Below, in pieces: positions 1 to 6,322 of a stretch of 9,747 nucleotides of DNA. Source of the stretch: UBA3775 sp964625275 (GTDB lineage: Bacteria > Bacillota > Clostridia > Lachnospirales > Lachnospiraceae); the NCBI GenBank assembly GCA_964625275.1, contig CAZVBH010000082.1:1-9747 (forward strand). The letters are read 5' to 3'. A program made the position numbers and the translations under genes. Positions within the stretch are counted from its first letter, which is position 1, and each line of letters starts with the position of its first letter. Under the pieces are notes generated by a model. It made no database searches. It was not told where the DNA came from and saw only the letters and a program-made list of their open reading frames with translations.

Positions 1-2
1 CG

Positions 3-473
3 CTTGCATTGAGCAATAAACGCCGAGCTACTTACATTTATCTTGAAACACTCAGTAACATGGCATATTGTTCGATTTTTATTGTTGCAGCTTCAATTTT
101 AATCTCTTTGATTAACCATTCGTATATTCCAACAGTCAAGCTGGGAGATTTTATACCTGTTATTTTTTCGATAGCTGTACCCTTTACCTTCCTGCCGCTG
201 ACCTTTGTTGCAAATAAAAAAAGATGGAAAGGCCTTGCAACTGTGATTGCGATTATTTTTGGAGCAATTTTTATAGCCCTTGTTAACCTTGCAGATGATT
301 CTCACAAATTTATACACAGGACAGACTTATGCGAAAACTTTTCGAGTATTCCAAATTGTAAGCTGTTGTTTATAGCAATTTGTGTTTTCTGCGTGGCAAT
401 TGTTGCGGCTTCGTACTTAGTTACAATTAGGTTTGCTAACAAAAAGTATCATTTAACCACGAAGTGGCTTTAA
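3..473 (+). CDS. Four-helix integral membrane protein of unknown function, 5' end probably outside the window
   Basis: The reading frame is open from the window edge to a TAA stop. The first in-frame start-like codon is a TTG at 9, and no ribosome binding site is visible before it, so the gene is probably cut by the window start. From that TTG the product would be 154 residues. It shows four hydrophobic stretches at about residues 17-37, 48-68, 74-93 and 116-140, and a basic C-terminal tail (FANKKYHLTTKWL). A short hydrophilic segment with two Cys lies between helices 3 and 4 (DLCENF...PNCK). I see no catalytic or transport signature and do not recognise the family. It is followed by a strong terminator, so it is the last gene of its transcript and separate from the downstream genes. 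The reality of the gene is well supported; its function is unknown. Confidence 0.6.
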   Translation, partial: LALSNKRRATYIYLETLSNMAYCSIFIVAASILISLINHSYIPTVKLGDFIPVIFSIAVPFTFLPLTFVANKKRWKGLATVIAIIFGAIFIALVNLADDSHKFIHRTDLCENFSSIPNCKLLFIAICVFCVAIVAASYLVTIRFANKKYHLTTKWL

Positions 474-491
474 GGTTATGAGCAAGTAGCG

Positions 492-514
492 AAGCGGACC
501 CGAAATATCCGCTT
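492..514 (+). other. Hairpin upstream of the terminator
   Basis: A 7-bp perfect stem (AAGCGGA 492-498 with TCCGCTT 508-514) closes a 9-nt loop. It sits 19 nt after the stop codon of the membrane protein gene and 4 nt before the terminator stem. It could stabilise the 3' end of that mRNA or form a tandem terminator with the next hairpin. It has no U-run of its own. Confidence 0.5.
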
Positions 515-518
515 TGAT

Positions 519-545
519 AGCCGCAGTTGGTCTGCGGCTTTTTTG
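519..545 (+). terminator. Strong intrinsic (Rho-independent) terminator
   Basis: An 8-bp perfect, G+C-rich stem (AGCCGCAG 519-526 with CTGCGGCT 532-539) closes a 5-nt loop TTGGT. A run of six T (539-544) follows directly. It ends the transcript of the membrane protein gene and isolates it from the promoter at 620. Confidence 0.92.
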
Positions 546-619
546 TGGTGTGGACTTTTAAAATTCAGCTAAAATATTAAAAATTACAACGAAATATTGC
601 AAAAACAACTCAAGACCTC

Positions 620-660
620 TTGAAATACAATTAAATTGGAATTATAATAACTCATATGAG
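620..660 (+). promoter_or_regulatory. Sigma-A promoter of the 79-residue protein, with a palindrome at the start site
   Basis: TTGAAA (620-625), a 17-bp spacer and a perfect TATAAT (643-648) make a near-consensus promoter. The expected transcription start is near 655. A perfect 10-bp palindrome CTCATATGAG (651-660) lies over that start. A smaller inverted repeat (TCAAG-acct-CTTGA, 610-623) overlaps the -35. Either could be an operator, but both are short and could be chance. The leader before the start codon at 713 is about 58 nt. Confidence 0.82.
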
Positions 661-700
661 GAAAAGTTCAACAATCTCAAATTACGCAATAATCATTACA

Positions 701-706
701 TGGAGG
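701..706 (+). promoter_or_regulatory. Ribosome binding site that fixes the start at 713
   Basis: TGGAGG ends 6 nt before the ATG at 713. The in-frame ATG at 656 has no such site, so the shorter protein is preferred. Confidence 0.8.
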
Positions 707-712
707 TTATAT

Positions 713-952
713 ATGGGAAATAAGGTATATGTTGATGTTACAGCTGAGTTTTCAAAGGAAGGAGCTTTGAAGCCTAAATCATTTCGCTGGGAAGATGGCA
801 GGGTTTATGAAATTCAGAATGTAAAGGATGTTAGAAGAGCAGCCAGCCTTAGGGCGGGTGGAGCAGGTATCAGATATACATGCATTGTAAATGGCAGAGA
901 AAGTCATCTTTATTATGAAGATAATAATAAGTGGTTTCTGGAAAGAAACTAG
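713..952 (+). CDS. Small conserved-type hypothetical protein, 79 residues
   Basis: The start is ATG 713, chosen from the TGGAGG site 6 nt upstream; an in-frame ATG at 656 would add 19 residues but has no ribosome binding site. The product is soluble, with no signal peptide or membrane segment. Visible features are an N-terminal segment MGNKVYVDVTAEF, then PKSFRWEDGRVYEI, a Gly/Ala-rich turn RAGGAGIRYTC, and an acidic-aromatic end (LYYEDNNKWFLERN). This spacing resembles small beta-rich Firmicutes proteins of the type found beside DNA-repair genes such as lexA or Y-family polymerases. That resemblance is from memory and is weak evidence; no repair gene is visible here. It is transcribed alone from its own promoter, and no terminator is seen after it: a 7-bp stem at 933-950 lacks a T-run. 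Function unknown. Confidence 0.8.
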   Translation: MGNKVYVDVTAEFSKEGALKPKSFRWEDGRVYEIQNVKDVRRAASLRAGGAGIRYTCIVNGRESHLYYEDNNKWFLERN

Positions 953-997
953 CCATAAAAATAATGAAAAAATAACCATGAAAATAATGAAAAAATA
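953..997 (+). repeat. Two tandem 22-bp A-rich direct repeats upstream of the GntR-operon promoter
   Basis: Copy 1 is 953-974 and copy 2 is 976-997; they are separated by one base, giving a 23-bp period. They differ at a single position (A at 957, G at 980). Both carry the core TAATGAAAAAATA. The array ends 4 bp before the -35 of the next promoter, so it could act as an A-tract or UP-type element, or as a tandem protein site, or simply be a recent duplication. Confidence 0.75.
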
Positions 998-1001
998 GCT
1001 C

Positions 1002-1030
1002 TTGACAATCTCAATTAGTCCACTTATATT
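1002..1030 (+). promoter_or_regulatory. Consensus sigma-A promoter of the gntR-ABC-CPBP operon
   Basis: TTGACA (1002-1007, perfect -35), a 17-bp spacer and TATATT (1025-1030, five of six matches to the -10). The start of transcription should fall near 1037, inside the operator described next. This strong promoter implies that tight repression is needed. Confidence 0.88.
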
Positions 1031-1048
1031 GTATATAACGTATATACA
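1030..1048 (+). promoter_or_regulatory. YtrA/GntR-type operator overlapping the transcription start
   Basis: The inverted repeat TGTATATA (1030-1037), ACG, TATATACA (1041-1048) has perfect 8-bp arms. It abuts the -10 and covers the predicted start site. This is the position and the form (TGTA...TACA symmetry) expected for a dimeric YtrA-family GntR repressor, and the very next gene encodes one. Autorepression of the whole operon is the straightforward inference; the binding itself is not shown. Confidence 0.78.
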
Positions 1049-1067
1049 CAATGATGTGAGGTCTACC

Positions 1068-1451
1068 ATGGATGTTATTATTACAAATTCTAGCGGAGAG
1101 CCAATTTATATGCAGATTGTGACACAGATTAAGGAACAAATTATTAGTGGTAAATTACAGGAGGGAGAAATGCTTCCCTCCATGCGGAATCTTGCCATGC
1201 AGCTTCGAATCAGTGTTATAACAACTAAGCGTGCTTATGAAGAGCTTGAGCGAGAAGGCTTTATTGAGTCATACTCAGGTCGGGGAAGCTTTGTGAAGGC
1301 ACAAAACATAGAGCTGCTGCGTGAGGAACAGCTGCGACAGATTGAAGAAATGCTTAGGCAGGTGATAGATAAGTCGAAGCAGGCAGGACTTTCAATGGAA
1401 AATTTACAGGAAATTATGGGTGTATTGATTGAGGAGGAAAACGATGGCTGA
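1068..1451 (+). CDS. GntR-family transcriptional repressor, YtrA subfamily
   Basis: The 127-residue product is a short GntR protein. An N-terminal winged helix-turn-helix covers about residues 9-77: PIYMQIVTQIKEQIISGKLQEGE, then LPSMRNLAMQLRISVITTKRAYEELEREGFI, then the wing YSGRGSFV. Only a helical tail of about 50 residues follows, rich in Glu/Gln/Arg (LLREEQLRQIEEMLRQVIDKSKQ), which would dimerise. The lack of a large effector or aminotransferase domain is the mark of the YtrA subfamily. Such repressors usually control the adjacent ABC transporter and are released by cell-wall-active antibiotics or an unknown ligand. The start is ATG 1068, with GTGAGG 6 nt upstream; longer in-frame forms would begin upstream of the promoter's own start site. 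The stop overlaps the start of the ATPase gene by 8 nt, so the two are translationally coupled. Confidence 0.93.
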   Translation: MDVIITNSSGEPIYMQIVTQIKEQIISGKLQEGEMLPSMRNLAMQLRISVITTKRAYEELEREGFIESYSGRGSFVKAQNIELLREEQLRQIEEMLRQVIDKSKQAGLSMENLQEIMGVLIEEENDG

Positions 1452-2322
1452 TTATGAAAATGCAATTCAGATTCAGAAGCTTTCGGTTCGTTACGATGGG
1501 TTTTTGTTAGATGATATCAGTTTTTCGGTGCCAAAGGGAAGTATCATGGGGTTCATTGGTCAAAACGGAGCCGGAAAGACTACAACGATTAAGGCAATAT
1601 TGAATATTGTTCGTCGTGAAGCAGGAAATATTCAATTGCTGGGAATGGATAATATTAAAAATGAGCGTGAAATAAAAGAGCAGATTAGTGCAGTATTTGA
1701 TGAAATTCCTTTTCAAAATCAGTTGAATGCCACACAGCTTGAACGGATTTTGCGCGAGGTATACAGTGAATGGAATCATGTGGCATATGATACATATTTA
1801 GAAAGATTAATGATTCCAAAACGAAAAAAAATTGGTGATTTTTCTAAGGGCATGAAAATGAAGCTGCAGATAGCAGCGGCACTTTCTCACAACGCAAAGC
1901 TACTGATTATGGACGAGGCAACTACAGGACTTGATCCGGTGGTGCGTAGTGAGTGTCTGGATATATTTTTAGAATATCTGCAGTCGGAGGACCACAGTAT
2001 TTTAATGTCCTCTCACATTACCTCGGATTTGGAAAAAGTGGCGGACAGTGTGACAATGATTCATAACGGAAAGCTGCTTTTAACCGGTTATAAGGATGAT
2101 GTATTGGCAGACCATGGCATAATTAAGTGCAGTAAAAGTGACTACCGGGAAATAGAACCGGAGGATATCGTAAGCGCACGTGTGACAGATTATAGTGTAG
2201 AGGTAATGGTTAGAAATCGGACAGCTTGTATGAAAAAATACAACGGACTAGCAATGGATAATGCATCTTTAGAAGATATTCTGCTGTTTTATGTCAATGC
2301 CAAAAAGGGGGAGTGGTCGTAG
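1444..2322 (+). CDS. ABC transporter ATP-binding protein (YtrB/BcrA-like, ABC-2 type exporter)
   Basis: This is the cytoplasmic nucleotide-binding subunit, 292 residues, predicted to power the two permeases encoded after it. Walker A is GQNGAGKTT (39-47), the signature is FSKGM (133-137, replacing LSGGQ), Walker B is LLIMDE (153-158), the D-loop is GLDP (162-165) and the switch His is H191. The Q-loop position reads VFDE (84-87), with Asp where Gln is usual, a variant seen in ABC-2-type ATPases. About 80 residues follow the core as a C-terminal domain. The start is ATG 1444, 6 nt after GAGGAGG (1431-1437); a TTG at 1429 contains that site and is rejected. The gene overlaps gntR by 8 nt and shares one base with the next start. 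Context suggests export of, or resistance to, an envelope-active compound; the substrate cannot be read from the sequence. Confidence 0.94.
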   Translation: MADYENAIQIQKLSVRYDGFLLDDISFSVPKGSIMGFIGQNGAGKTTTIKAILNIVRREAGNIQLLGMDNIKNEREIKEQISAVFDEIPFQNQLNATQLERILREVYSEWNHVAYDTYLERLMIPKRKKIGDFSKGMKMKLQIAAALSHNAKLLIMDEATTGLDPVVRSECLDIFLEYLQSEDHSILMSSHITSDLEKVADSVTMIHNGKLLLTGYKDDVLADHGIIKCSKSDYREIEPEDIVSARVTDYSVEVMVRNRTACMKKYNGLAMDNASLEDILLFYVNAKKGEWS

Positions 2323-3029
2323 TGAAAGGCATTTTATACAAGGAATGGTGTCTTGGTAAAAGACGGTTCTTTGGCTTCCTATTGCTGGCAGTATTACTTA
2401 GTGTACTGGGAATTTTGGTAAGCCTCTCACTTCAATTTGGTAATTTGCAAGGGGAGAATAGTGCAGTGGTACAAATATTCTTTTATCTGCCTTATCTGAT
2501 TTTGCTTTTTTCCGTAGAACTCTGCCTTCAGTCTGTATATCGGGATTATGCGAGCGGTTGGATGAAATACAGCTATACAATGCCACTTACCATCGGCAAA
2601 GCTGTCGGTGCCCGTTATCTGACATGCATGCTGTTGATTGGATTTTCTTTTGTATATACCTTGGTCTATTCTGTAATGCTTGGAGCTATCTCGACTATTT
2701 CTTACCAAATCTGGGACTTAAAAAATCAACTACTTTTGCTTGCAGTGGCATGTATCTTGATTAGTATTTTTATGCCGTTGGCGTTTCATTTTAAAACCGG
2801 CAGAAGCGTGTCAGCAATTGCAATAGGACTTTTGGTGGTTTCCTATACAGGGATTGGTTTTGCAATGATGGTTGGAATGGAAAATGGCATAAATCCATCG
2901 AAACTGATTGAAAAAGTAAAAGACCTGCAAACCCCAGGAATCCTTATTGGATTGCCTGTTGCGGTTGCGGGTATTGCTATAAGCTTTATGTATTCCTGTA
3001 GGATTTATGGAAGGAGGGAGAGAGCATGA
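2322..3029 (+). CDS. ABC-2 type permease subunit 1
   Basis: The 235-residue integral membrane protein has about six helices (near residues 16-37, 50-69, 100-122, 133-152, 160-182 and 206-226). A cytoplasmic N-terminus MKGILYKEW is typical of ABC-2 permeases encoded beside YtrB-like ATPases. The loop YRDYASGWMKYSYTMPLTIGKAVGARYL between helices 2 and 3 has the usual coupling-segment pattern for contacting the ATPase. The start is taken as GTG 2322, whose G is the last base of the preceding TAG stop, with GGGGGAG (2307-2313) 8 nt upstream. An in-frame GTG at 2313 lies inside that site and is rejected. The gene overlaps the next one through ATGA. It probably pairs with the following permease as a heterodimer. 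No substrate can be assigned. Confidence 0.88.
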   Translation: MKGILYKEWCLGKRRFFGFLLLAVLLSVLGILVSLSLQFGNLQGENSAVVQIFFYLPYLILLFSVELCLQSVYRDYASGWMKYSYTMPLTIGKAVGARYLTCMLLIGFSFVYTLVYSVMLGAISTISYQIWDLKNQLLLLAVACILISIFMPLAFHFKTGRSVSAIAIGLLVVSYTGIGFAMMVGMENGINPSKLIEKVKDLQTPGILIGLPVAVAGIAISFMYSCRIYGRRERA

Positions 3030-3772
3030 TTGGACTAATCTATAAAGATTTTTGTGTCATGAAAAAAAGCCTGATATTTAATGCTTGTATTTTACTAGTT
3101 CAGTTAGCAATGTTCTTCCTGCCCTGGAAATGGATTTTGACTAAATGTGGTTATACTGATGAAAATGAAATTTATGTGGTGGTATTTTTGGTTATTCCGT
3201 TGCTTCTTTGGATATCTGTTGCACAACTGATTGCAAGCGTACAGGAAAATCTTTTTTTACATGATGAAAATAAATGCTATAGTGCTTTTGTTTCATCATC
3301 TCCAATGATGAGCAAAGGACAGGTTTTAAGCAAATATTATGAAATGCTGCTTTTATCATTTGTCCTGCTGGTGTGGGGAGAAGTGTGCGACCAAGCACTC
3401 TGCGTGGTAAATAATATGTCAGGCGAAACGCTGGGAATACGATTATGCCTCTTTTTTTTACAGCTTTTTTTACGCGCGGTGGAGACTCCGTTTTTAGTGC
3501 GTTATGGCTCAAAGTCGGGAAAACAGGTAAAGCTACTGGTGCTATTTGGAGTTGTATTTTTGATAATCGTCTATTTATTATTCGGACCTTTGCCGGATTC
3601 GAATACTATTTTTGATACAATTGTTAATTGGTTTTCAAGCAATAATAAATTATCCGGTGTTTTGCTAGGAATAGCGGCAATCCTGCCTTATATGATATTT
3701 GCACTTTATTATATTTCATATCGGATATCCTGCCAATTATATCAGAGAGGAGTGGAGACTTATGAAGTATAA
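3026..3772 (+). CDS. ABC-2 type permease subunit 2 (ABC2_membrane_5-like)
   Basis: The 248-residue membrane protein opens with MIGLIYKDFCVMKKSL, the same short cytoplasmic lead-in (YKDF) as its neighbour. It has about six hydrophobic segments. The loop HDENKCYSAFVSSSPMMSKGQVLSKYYEML matches the pattern of small ABC-2 permeases in which DE...Y..F..S.P....V.SKY precedes helix 3. The C-terminus ends with a helix and a short tail, YQRGVETYEV. The start is ATG 3026, overlapping the previous TGA by 4 nt (ATGA), with GGAGGG about 8-10 nt upstream. The last 11 nt overlap the CPBP gene. Its two-permease arrangement with one ATPase and a GntR repressor matches the ytr-like operons of Firmicutes. Confidence 0.86.
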   Translation: MIGLIYKDFCVMKKSLIFNACILLVQLAMFFLPWKWILTKCGYTDENEIYVVVFLVIPLLLWISVAQLIASVQENLFLHDENKCYSAFVSSSPMMSKGQVLSKYYEMLLLSFVLLVWGEVCDQALCVVNNMSGETLGIRLCLFFLQLFLRAVETPFLVRYGSKSGKQVKLLVLFGVVFLIIVYLLFGPLPDSNTIFDTIVNWFSSNNKLSGVLLGIAAILPYMIFALYYISYRISCQLYQRGVETYEV

Positions 3773-4601
3773 AACAGAATACAGACAGGCTTTGAGATTT
3801 ATTGTAATATGTTTACCGGTTACTTGGATTCTTGTATGGTGCGCAGGCCTTATTGATGCGAATTATACAGTACCAAGGTCGCAGTTTTTGTATGGTCTGG
3901 CATGCTTTATACCAATGGTTACGGCTACACTTCTTACCCTTATAGATGGAAAATCAATCAGTGAGGTTGGTATTTTCCCACGCCTGCATGGAAATATTAA
4001 AGTATATGTCGCTGCAATAGTAGTAGGTGTAATACTAGGACTTTATGATACGCCACTTACGGTTTTTTTGTTCCCTCATGCAGAATGGTTTGAGGGCTTT
4101 GAACCGGTACGCTTTGTTTTTAAAATTCTATTATATATAATGGTTTCAATCCTACAGTTTTGGATTCTTTTGGGAGAGGAAGTCGGATGGATGGGTTATC
4201 TTTATCCAAGACTTGAACGAATGTATGGCACAGTGATGGCAATAATTTTTATTGGTATCATTCGTGGCTTCTGGCATCTTGCAATGCTGGCACAAAGTGA
4301 CTTTTCTACAATGCTTTGTAATCTGCTGTTTTTGATTCTTTCTAATATATTGCTTGGAAGTGTACTTGTACTGGCAACAAAGAAAAGTGGTTCTGTGATT
4401 CCAGCTGCACTCATTCATGCGCTGACTAATACCCTTCCGAGTGTATATGCAGATTTTCTGCAGGTTGACGAGACAATATATCAGAACAGCTATGTTCGAA
4501 TTAATTTAATTTCGATGCTGCCACTTGTAGTTGTGGGTGGAATTGCATTATGGCATGGACGGTCTAAACAGCTCTACAGTCACAACAAATCTATTCTCTG
4601 A
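3762..4601 (+). CDS. CPBP-family (Abi/CAAX-protease-like) membrane protein with altered motifs
   Basis: The 279-residue polytopic membrane protein has about eight helices. The three CPBP motifs are recognisable. Motif 1 is EEVGWM (139-144), where the usual EExxxR has Met instead of Arg. Motif 2 is RGFWH (168-172), with His172 kept but Arg at the position normally Phe or Trp. Motif 3 is HALTN (219-223), which is intact. Glu139, Glu140, His172, His219 and Asn223 would form the putative intramembrane glutamic-protease site. In Firmicutes this family includes bacteriocin self-immunity proteins, which fits the transporter operon. The start is ATG 3762, inside the preceding gene (11-nt overlap); purine-rich AGAGGAG and GTGGAG stretches lie 9 and 4 nt upstream. 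The final 54 nt overlap the kinase gene on the other strand. The family call is firm; whether it is an active protease is uncertain because of the motif changes. Confidence 0.88.
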   Translation: MKYKTEYRQALRFIVICLPVTWILVWCAGLIDANYTVPRSQFLYGLACFIPMVTATLLTLIDGKSISEVGIFPRLHGNIKVYVAAIVVGVILGLYDTPLTVFLFPHAEWFEGFEPVRFVFKILLYIMVSILQFWILLGEEVGWMGYLYPRLERMYGTVMAIIFIGIIRGFWHLAMLAQSDFSTMLCNLLFLILSNILLGSVLVLATKKSGSVIPAALIHALTNTLPSVYADFLQVDETIYQNSYVRINLISMLPLVVVGGIALWHGRSKQLYSHNKSIL

Positions 4602-5453
4602 ATATTTTGCAGAAATGCAACCACCGAGCATTTCGGTAAACTGTTTTGCAATGGCAAGACCAAGTCCGGTATTACCTTTTGTTCTTGAAAGATCTGTAGT
4701 GTAGAATTCGTCAAAAATGCGTTCAATGTCAATTTTTGAATCATAAAGGATGTTGGCAAAGCTGATTTGGACGCTTTCGAAATTTTTCACAGTTATGGTA
4801 AGATTTTCTTCACCATGCTTGTAGGCATTACTTATCAGATTGTCGAAAATGCGCATGAGCAAATTTTTGTTGGACAGAATCTCAATTTTGCGCTCATTAC
4901 AGTGAAAAATAATCTCACGATTTCTACTGGAAAAATCATCATAATAATGCACGATACATTCTTCCAGTACGGATACAAGATTTATCTCTTCTAAATCAGG
5001 CTGTTTGTCTTCAGAGATGATTTTTGATAGCTCAAAAAAAGAATTAATCAGTTCTTCCAGACGAATTAGGCGCTGATCAACAATAGCAATTTCACGAGCT
5101 TTTTCTTCTGCTGACAGCTTGGAGTTGCGGATTATTCCAATATATCCCATGGCAGAGGTAAGTGGTGTACGCAGGTCATGGGATATGTTAGTCATCATTT
5201 GCTTTAAATTATGGCTTTTCCGATTATATTCGATTTTACTTAATCGCATTTCTTTAAGTGTTTCATTGATTTCTTTTATAAGTACAGCGGTTGATTTACC
5301 ACCATACTTTGAATGTATAAGTTCATTTGTATTCTCTGAGCGAATATTTTTAAGAATCTTTGAAATCCTCTTAATTTCACATGTTTGTAATATAAAAAGG
5401 AACAGCATAATAACAAATACTATTCCTAATAAAAATCCTAATAATGTCATCAT
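4548..5453 (-). CDS. Sensor histidine kinase with minimal membrane anchor
   Basis: The 301-residue kinase starts MMTLLGFLLGIVFVIMLFLF, a single clear transmembrane helix (about 4-25), with no extracellular domain. A linker helix follows, then the dimerisation/phosphoacceptor domain with H-box NISHDLRTPL (His92). Next is a HATPase domain with N-box DNLISNAYKHG (204-214), F-box IFDEFY (246-251) and G2 box GNTGLGLAI (260-268). The G1 box (DxGxG) is not evident; SFANILYDSKID (231-242) occupies its place, as in many kinases of this type. The start is ATG 5453, 7 nt after GAGGA; ATG 5450 is an alternative. It lies 17 nt after the permease gene and is transcribed with it. With no sensor domain, it probably receives its signal in the membrane, perhaps from the adjacent transporter, and phosphorylates the response regulator encoded upstream. 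The 3' end overlaps the CPBP gene by 54 nt. Confidence 0.94.
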   Translation of the reverse strand: MMTLLGFLLGIVFVIMLFLFILQTCEIKRISKILKNIRSENTNELIHSKYGGKSTAVLIKEINETLKEMRLSKIEYNRKSHNLKQMMTNISHDLRTPLTSAMGYIGIIRNSKLSAEEKAREIAIVDQRLIRLEELINSFFELSKIISEDKQPDLEEINLVSVLEECIVHYYDDFSSRNREIIFHCNERKIEILSNKNLLMRIFDNLISNAYKHGEENLTITVKNFESVQISFANILYDSKIDIERIFDEFYTTDLSRTKGNTGLGLAIAKQFTEMLGGCISAKYSENRFVVTVELFRPSMP

Positions 5454-5470
5454 TTGCTGTTCCTCGTTTC

Positions 5471-6319
5471 TTATTTTATTTCTGATTTTTTAAATGAGAG
5501 ATATCCTAACAGATTGCATACAATTATTATAATTGCACAGATAATGTAGCTGTGAACAATATAGCTGTGCGAAGGATTGTTTGCAAGCTTGCTAAGCATA
5601 ATTTGCAGCTCATAGTTTGCAAATTTTTCGTCTATATTAAAAAGTTTAATAGCAAAATTCAGTAGCAACTGAAAAATCATTATTAACATAATTGAAATCG
5701 TATTGAAATACGAAGTCTTTTTAGTGATAAATGCAAGCCCATTTAAAACGCTTATAAGAGCCAGTATCGCCGGCAACTGCATTAAAGTTATTTTTGTCAC
5801 TGTGCCAAGACTCGACGCAAGATTTTTATTATTGAAAATAATGTTTGCAAAGTATGTAATATAGGTGTTTGCAAAGAAAAACAGCAGGCAGAGAAGCGTT
5901 ACAAAAAGAGTTTTTGAAGCAAAATATTTGTTTCTGCTAATAGCAGAAGATAAAGTATTTTTGACCTTTCCACCTGAAAATTCTACCGCAATGGTAAGTG
6001 CTGCAACAAAAATAAATACGTAATAAAGATTTATATTTTGCGCAAGTATATCTCGGTCAAGCTCGTAACCTTCAGCTTTAAGCATTATTTTCCTAAAATC
6101 TGTAAGGCTTAAACTGGTTAATTCAGTTACTGTCATATCGGTCATTGCACTGCTGTATGTTTCGTTTGTGCTCACTGAGTTTACATTTATAGTTCCTATA
6201 TTCCCCGGCTGAACAGCATATATACTAGTACCTATTATAAACAGCATAACCACAATACCTATGTAGATTGCAATACTTTTAAAAACTCTGTAAAAATCTG
6301 CTTTTATTATATTTATCAT
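5471..6319 (-). CDS. ABC-2 type permease, lantibiotic/bacitracin-resistance style
   Basis: The 282-residue membrane protein starts MINIIKADFYRVFKS, the typical cytoplasmic lead-in. It has about six helices. Helix 1 (about 15-36) is followed by an unusually long hydrophilic segment, about 37-96, rich in Thr/Ser/Asn/Asp and predicted to lie outside the cell. The other helices are near 97-115, 136-160, 172-195, 200-222 and 255-275. After helix 2 comes EFSGGKVKNTLSSAISRNKYFASK, the E...G..KN.LS..ISR....K pattern common in BcrB/LanE/LanG-like permeases. The start is ATG 6319, 8 nt after GAGGAGG, which lies in the end of the ATPase gene. Only 3 nt separate the two genes. It is the sole permease of this module, so it would work as a homodimer. 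The long outer loop is a candidate substrate- or signal-sensing element. Confidence 0.88.
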   Translation of the reverse strand: MINIIKADFYRVFKSIAIYIGIVVMLFIIGTSIYAVQPGNIGTINVNSVSTNETYSSAMTDMTVTELTSLSLTDFRKIMLKAEGYELDRDILAQNINLYYVFIFVAALTIAVEFSGGKVKNTLSSAISRNKYFASKTLFVTLLCLLFFFANTYITYFANIIFNNKNLASSLGTVTKITLMQLPAILALISVLNGLAFITKKTSYFNTISIMLIMIFQLLLNFAIKLFNIDEKFANYELQIMLSKLANNPSHSYIVHSYIICAIIIIVCNLLGYLSFKKSEIK

Positions 6320-6322
6320 GAC

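Noticed and set aside
656..712. N-terminal extension of the small protein from ATG 656
   Set aside because: It has no ribosome binding site, while ATG 713 has TGGAGG at good spacing; the leaderless option is kept only as a low-interest finding.
933..950. Hairpin at the end of the 79-residue protein gene as a terminator
   Set aside because: The 6-7 bp stem is followed by A-rich sequence with no T-run.
1002..1067. Longer GntR frame beginning in the promoter
   Set aside because: It would begin at the -35 hexamer, upstream of its own predicted transcription start, and the extra residues do not resemble the family's N-terminus.
5471..6319. BceB-type peptide-sensing permease
   Set aside because: It has about six helices and 282 residues, not the ten helices and long extracellular domain of BceB; it fits an ABC-2 permease.
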